A DNA stretch of 7,168 nucleotides from assembly GCA_026415535.1 (NCBI GenBank), contig JAOAGX010000106.1:1-7168 (forward strand), read 5' to 3'. The translations under genes and the position numbers were made by a program. Positions 6,893-7,168 of the stretch are shown here, piece by piece. Origin of the DNA: Armatimonadota bacterium. Lineage in GTDB: Bacteria; Armatimonadota; UBA5829. Within the stretch, counting starts at the first letter, position 1. Every line of letters begins with the position of its first letter. The notes beneath the pieces are model-generated. The model searched no databases. It was not told where the DNA came from and saw only the letters and a list, made by a program, of their open reading frames with translations.

Positions 6893-7021
6893 TAAGGGCA
6901 GTCAGATTATCAAAGGAGATTCTTTTGTAGGTTGTAAGCTATTACTTATAGAACTTCTCAACGTGGTGATACCAGGATTTTTCACTCGAGGAGAGTCGGT
7001 TCGTATTTTACTTGTAAAGTT

Positions 7022-7026
7022 GGAGG
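7022..7026 (+). promoter_or_regulatory. Shine-Dalgarno that selects a TTG start for the oxidoreductase
   Basis: GGAGG lies 7 bases before TTG at 7034-7036. The closer ATG at 7027-7029 is in a different frame and does not give the Rossmann sequence, so TTG is the best start. Confidence 0.65.
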
Positions 7027-7033
7027 ATGTGGT

Positions 7034-7168
7034 TTGGACAGCGTAAAGATCGGTTTTGTTGGCGTCGGAGGAATGGGGCAGTGCGCCCATCTCAAGAACT
7101 ACGTTACCATACCAGGTTGCGAGGTTGTGGCGATTGCCGAGATCAGAGAGAATCTGGGCAAAAAGGTA
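7034..7168 (+). CDS. Gfo/Idh/MocA family NAD(P)-dependent oxidoreductase, N-terminal 45 residues only
   Basis: The gene runs off the right edge. The translated start, (M)DSVKIGFVGVGGMGQCAHL, is a Rossmann fold beta-alpha-beta unit. The first strand KIGFVGV (5-11) leads into the dinucleotide loop G10-V-G12-G-M-G15, then helix Q16-Y23, then the second strand EVVAIAE (30-36), whose terminal E36 is placed to contact the cofactor ribose and favours NAD over NADP. G-GxG with Q16, H19-L20 and the AIAE-x-R pattern are typical of Gfo/Idh/MocA proteins, which oxidise or reduce sugars and cyclitols. The C-terminal catalytic domain with the EKP motif is outside the window, so the substrate cannot be stated. 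TTG start with GGAGG at 7-base spacing. It is divergent from the M16 peptidase gene with a long 5' region. Confidence 0.85.
   Translation, partial: MDSVKIGFVGVGGMGQCAHLKNYVTIPGCEVVAIAEIRENLGKKV

Larger units (their letters stand above)
6557..7033. other. 477-base intergenic region between divergent genes, without a confident gene
   Basis: It separates the M16 promoter from the Gfo/Idh start. No tRNA-like T-arm, rRNA, or known riboswitch was recognised. Visible items: an 8-base palindrome CGGCGCCG near 6719-6726, a possible 45-codon ORF at 6755-6892, a second overlapping open frame at 6855-7046 without a ribosome site, an orphan AAAGGAGAT near 6912-6920, and a short palindrome TTTAC-TT-GTAAA at 7007-7018 just before the next ribosome site. 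A weak promoter-like pair TTGTAG (6925-6930) and TATAGA (6947-6952), 16 bases apart, could serve the downstream oxidoreductase but matches poorly at -35. Confidence 0.5.

Noticed and set aside
6557..7033. tRNA, small RNA or riboswitch in the long divergent gap
   Set aside because: No GTTC-GA-TC type T-arm, no cloverleaf pairing, and no recognised riboswitch core on either strand.

Overview
The window holds ordinary bacterial chromosomal DNA with mid-range GC (judged by eye, about half). It contains five protein genes, two of them cut by the window ends, plus several non-coding elements. No plasmid, phage, transposase, CRISPR or RNA gene is visible. A tentative guess at the host is a soil-type Acidobacteriota or similar phylum. 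This rests only on the mix of genes (KimA-like transporter with separate USP-type partner, long fused M16 peptidase, Gfo/Idh oxidoreductase) and on short interspersed repeats; nothing in the window is diagnostic.

Left part (1-2675, plus strand): a 5'-truncated KimA/YdaO-type potassium transporter, ending in a cytoplasmic USP-like domain. Five bases later comes a soluble protein built as STAS + USP-like + USP-like. The two are almost certainly one operon: the second gene's ribosome binding site lies inside the last codons of the first. The B. subtilis relative of the first gene is a high-affinity K+ importer inhibited by c-di-AMP through its cytoplasmic domain. The natural inference is that the second protein is an accessory regulator of the transporter. 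This pair is the most interesting content of the window.

Middle (2676-3685): an AT-rich spacer carries a 13-base word three times in alternating orientation at exact 24-base steps. It is followed directly by a short interspersed repeat with hairpin potential. Next is mazG (NTP pyrophosphohydrolase, housekeeping) on the plus strand, then an 86-base convergent gap.

Right part (3686-6556, minus strand): a secreted M16 zinc peptidase with two fused M16 units, a clear Sec signal peptide, a GGAGG ribosome binding site and a good sigma70-like promoter. The linker between its two halves is low-complexity, basic, and appears to come from an interspersed repeat translated in frame.

End (6557-7168): a 477-base region with no confident gene, holding one or two possible small ORFs, then the first 45 codons of a Gfo/Idh/MocA-family oxidoreductase that starts at TTG and is transcribed divergently from the peptidase. 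Apart from the first two genes, the neighbours show no sign of working in one pathway.
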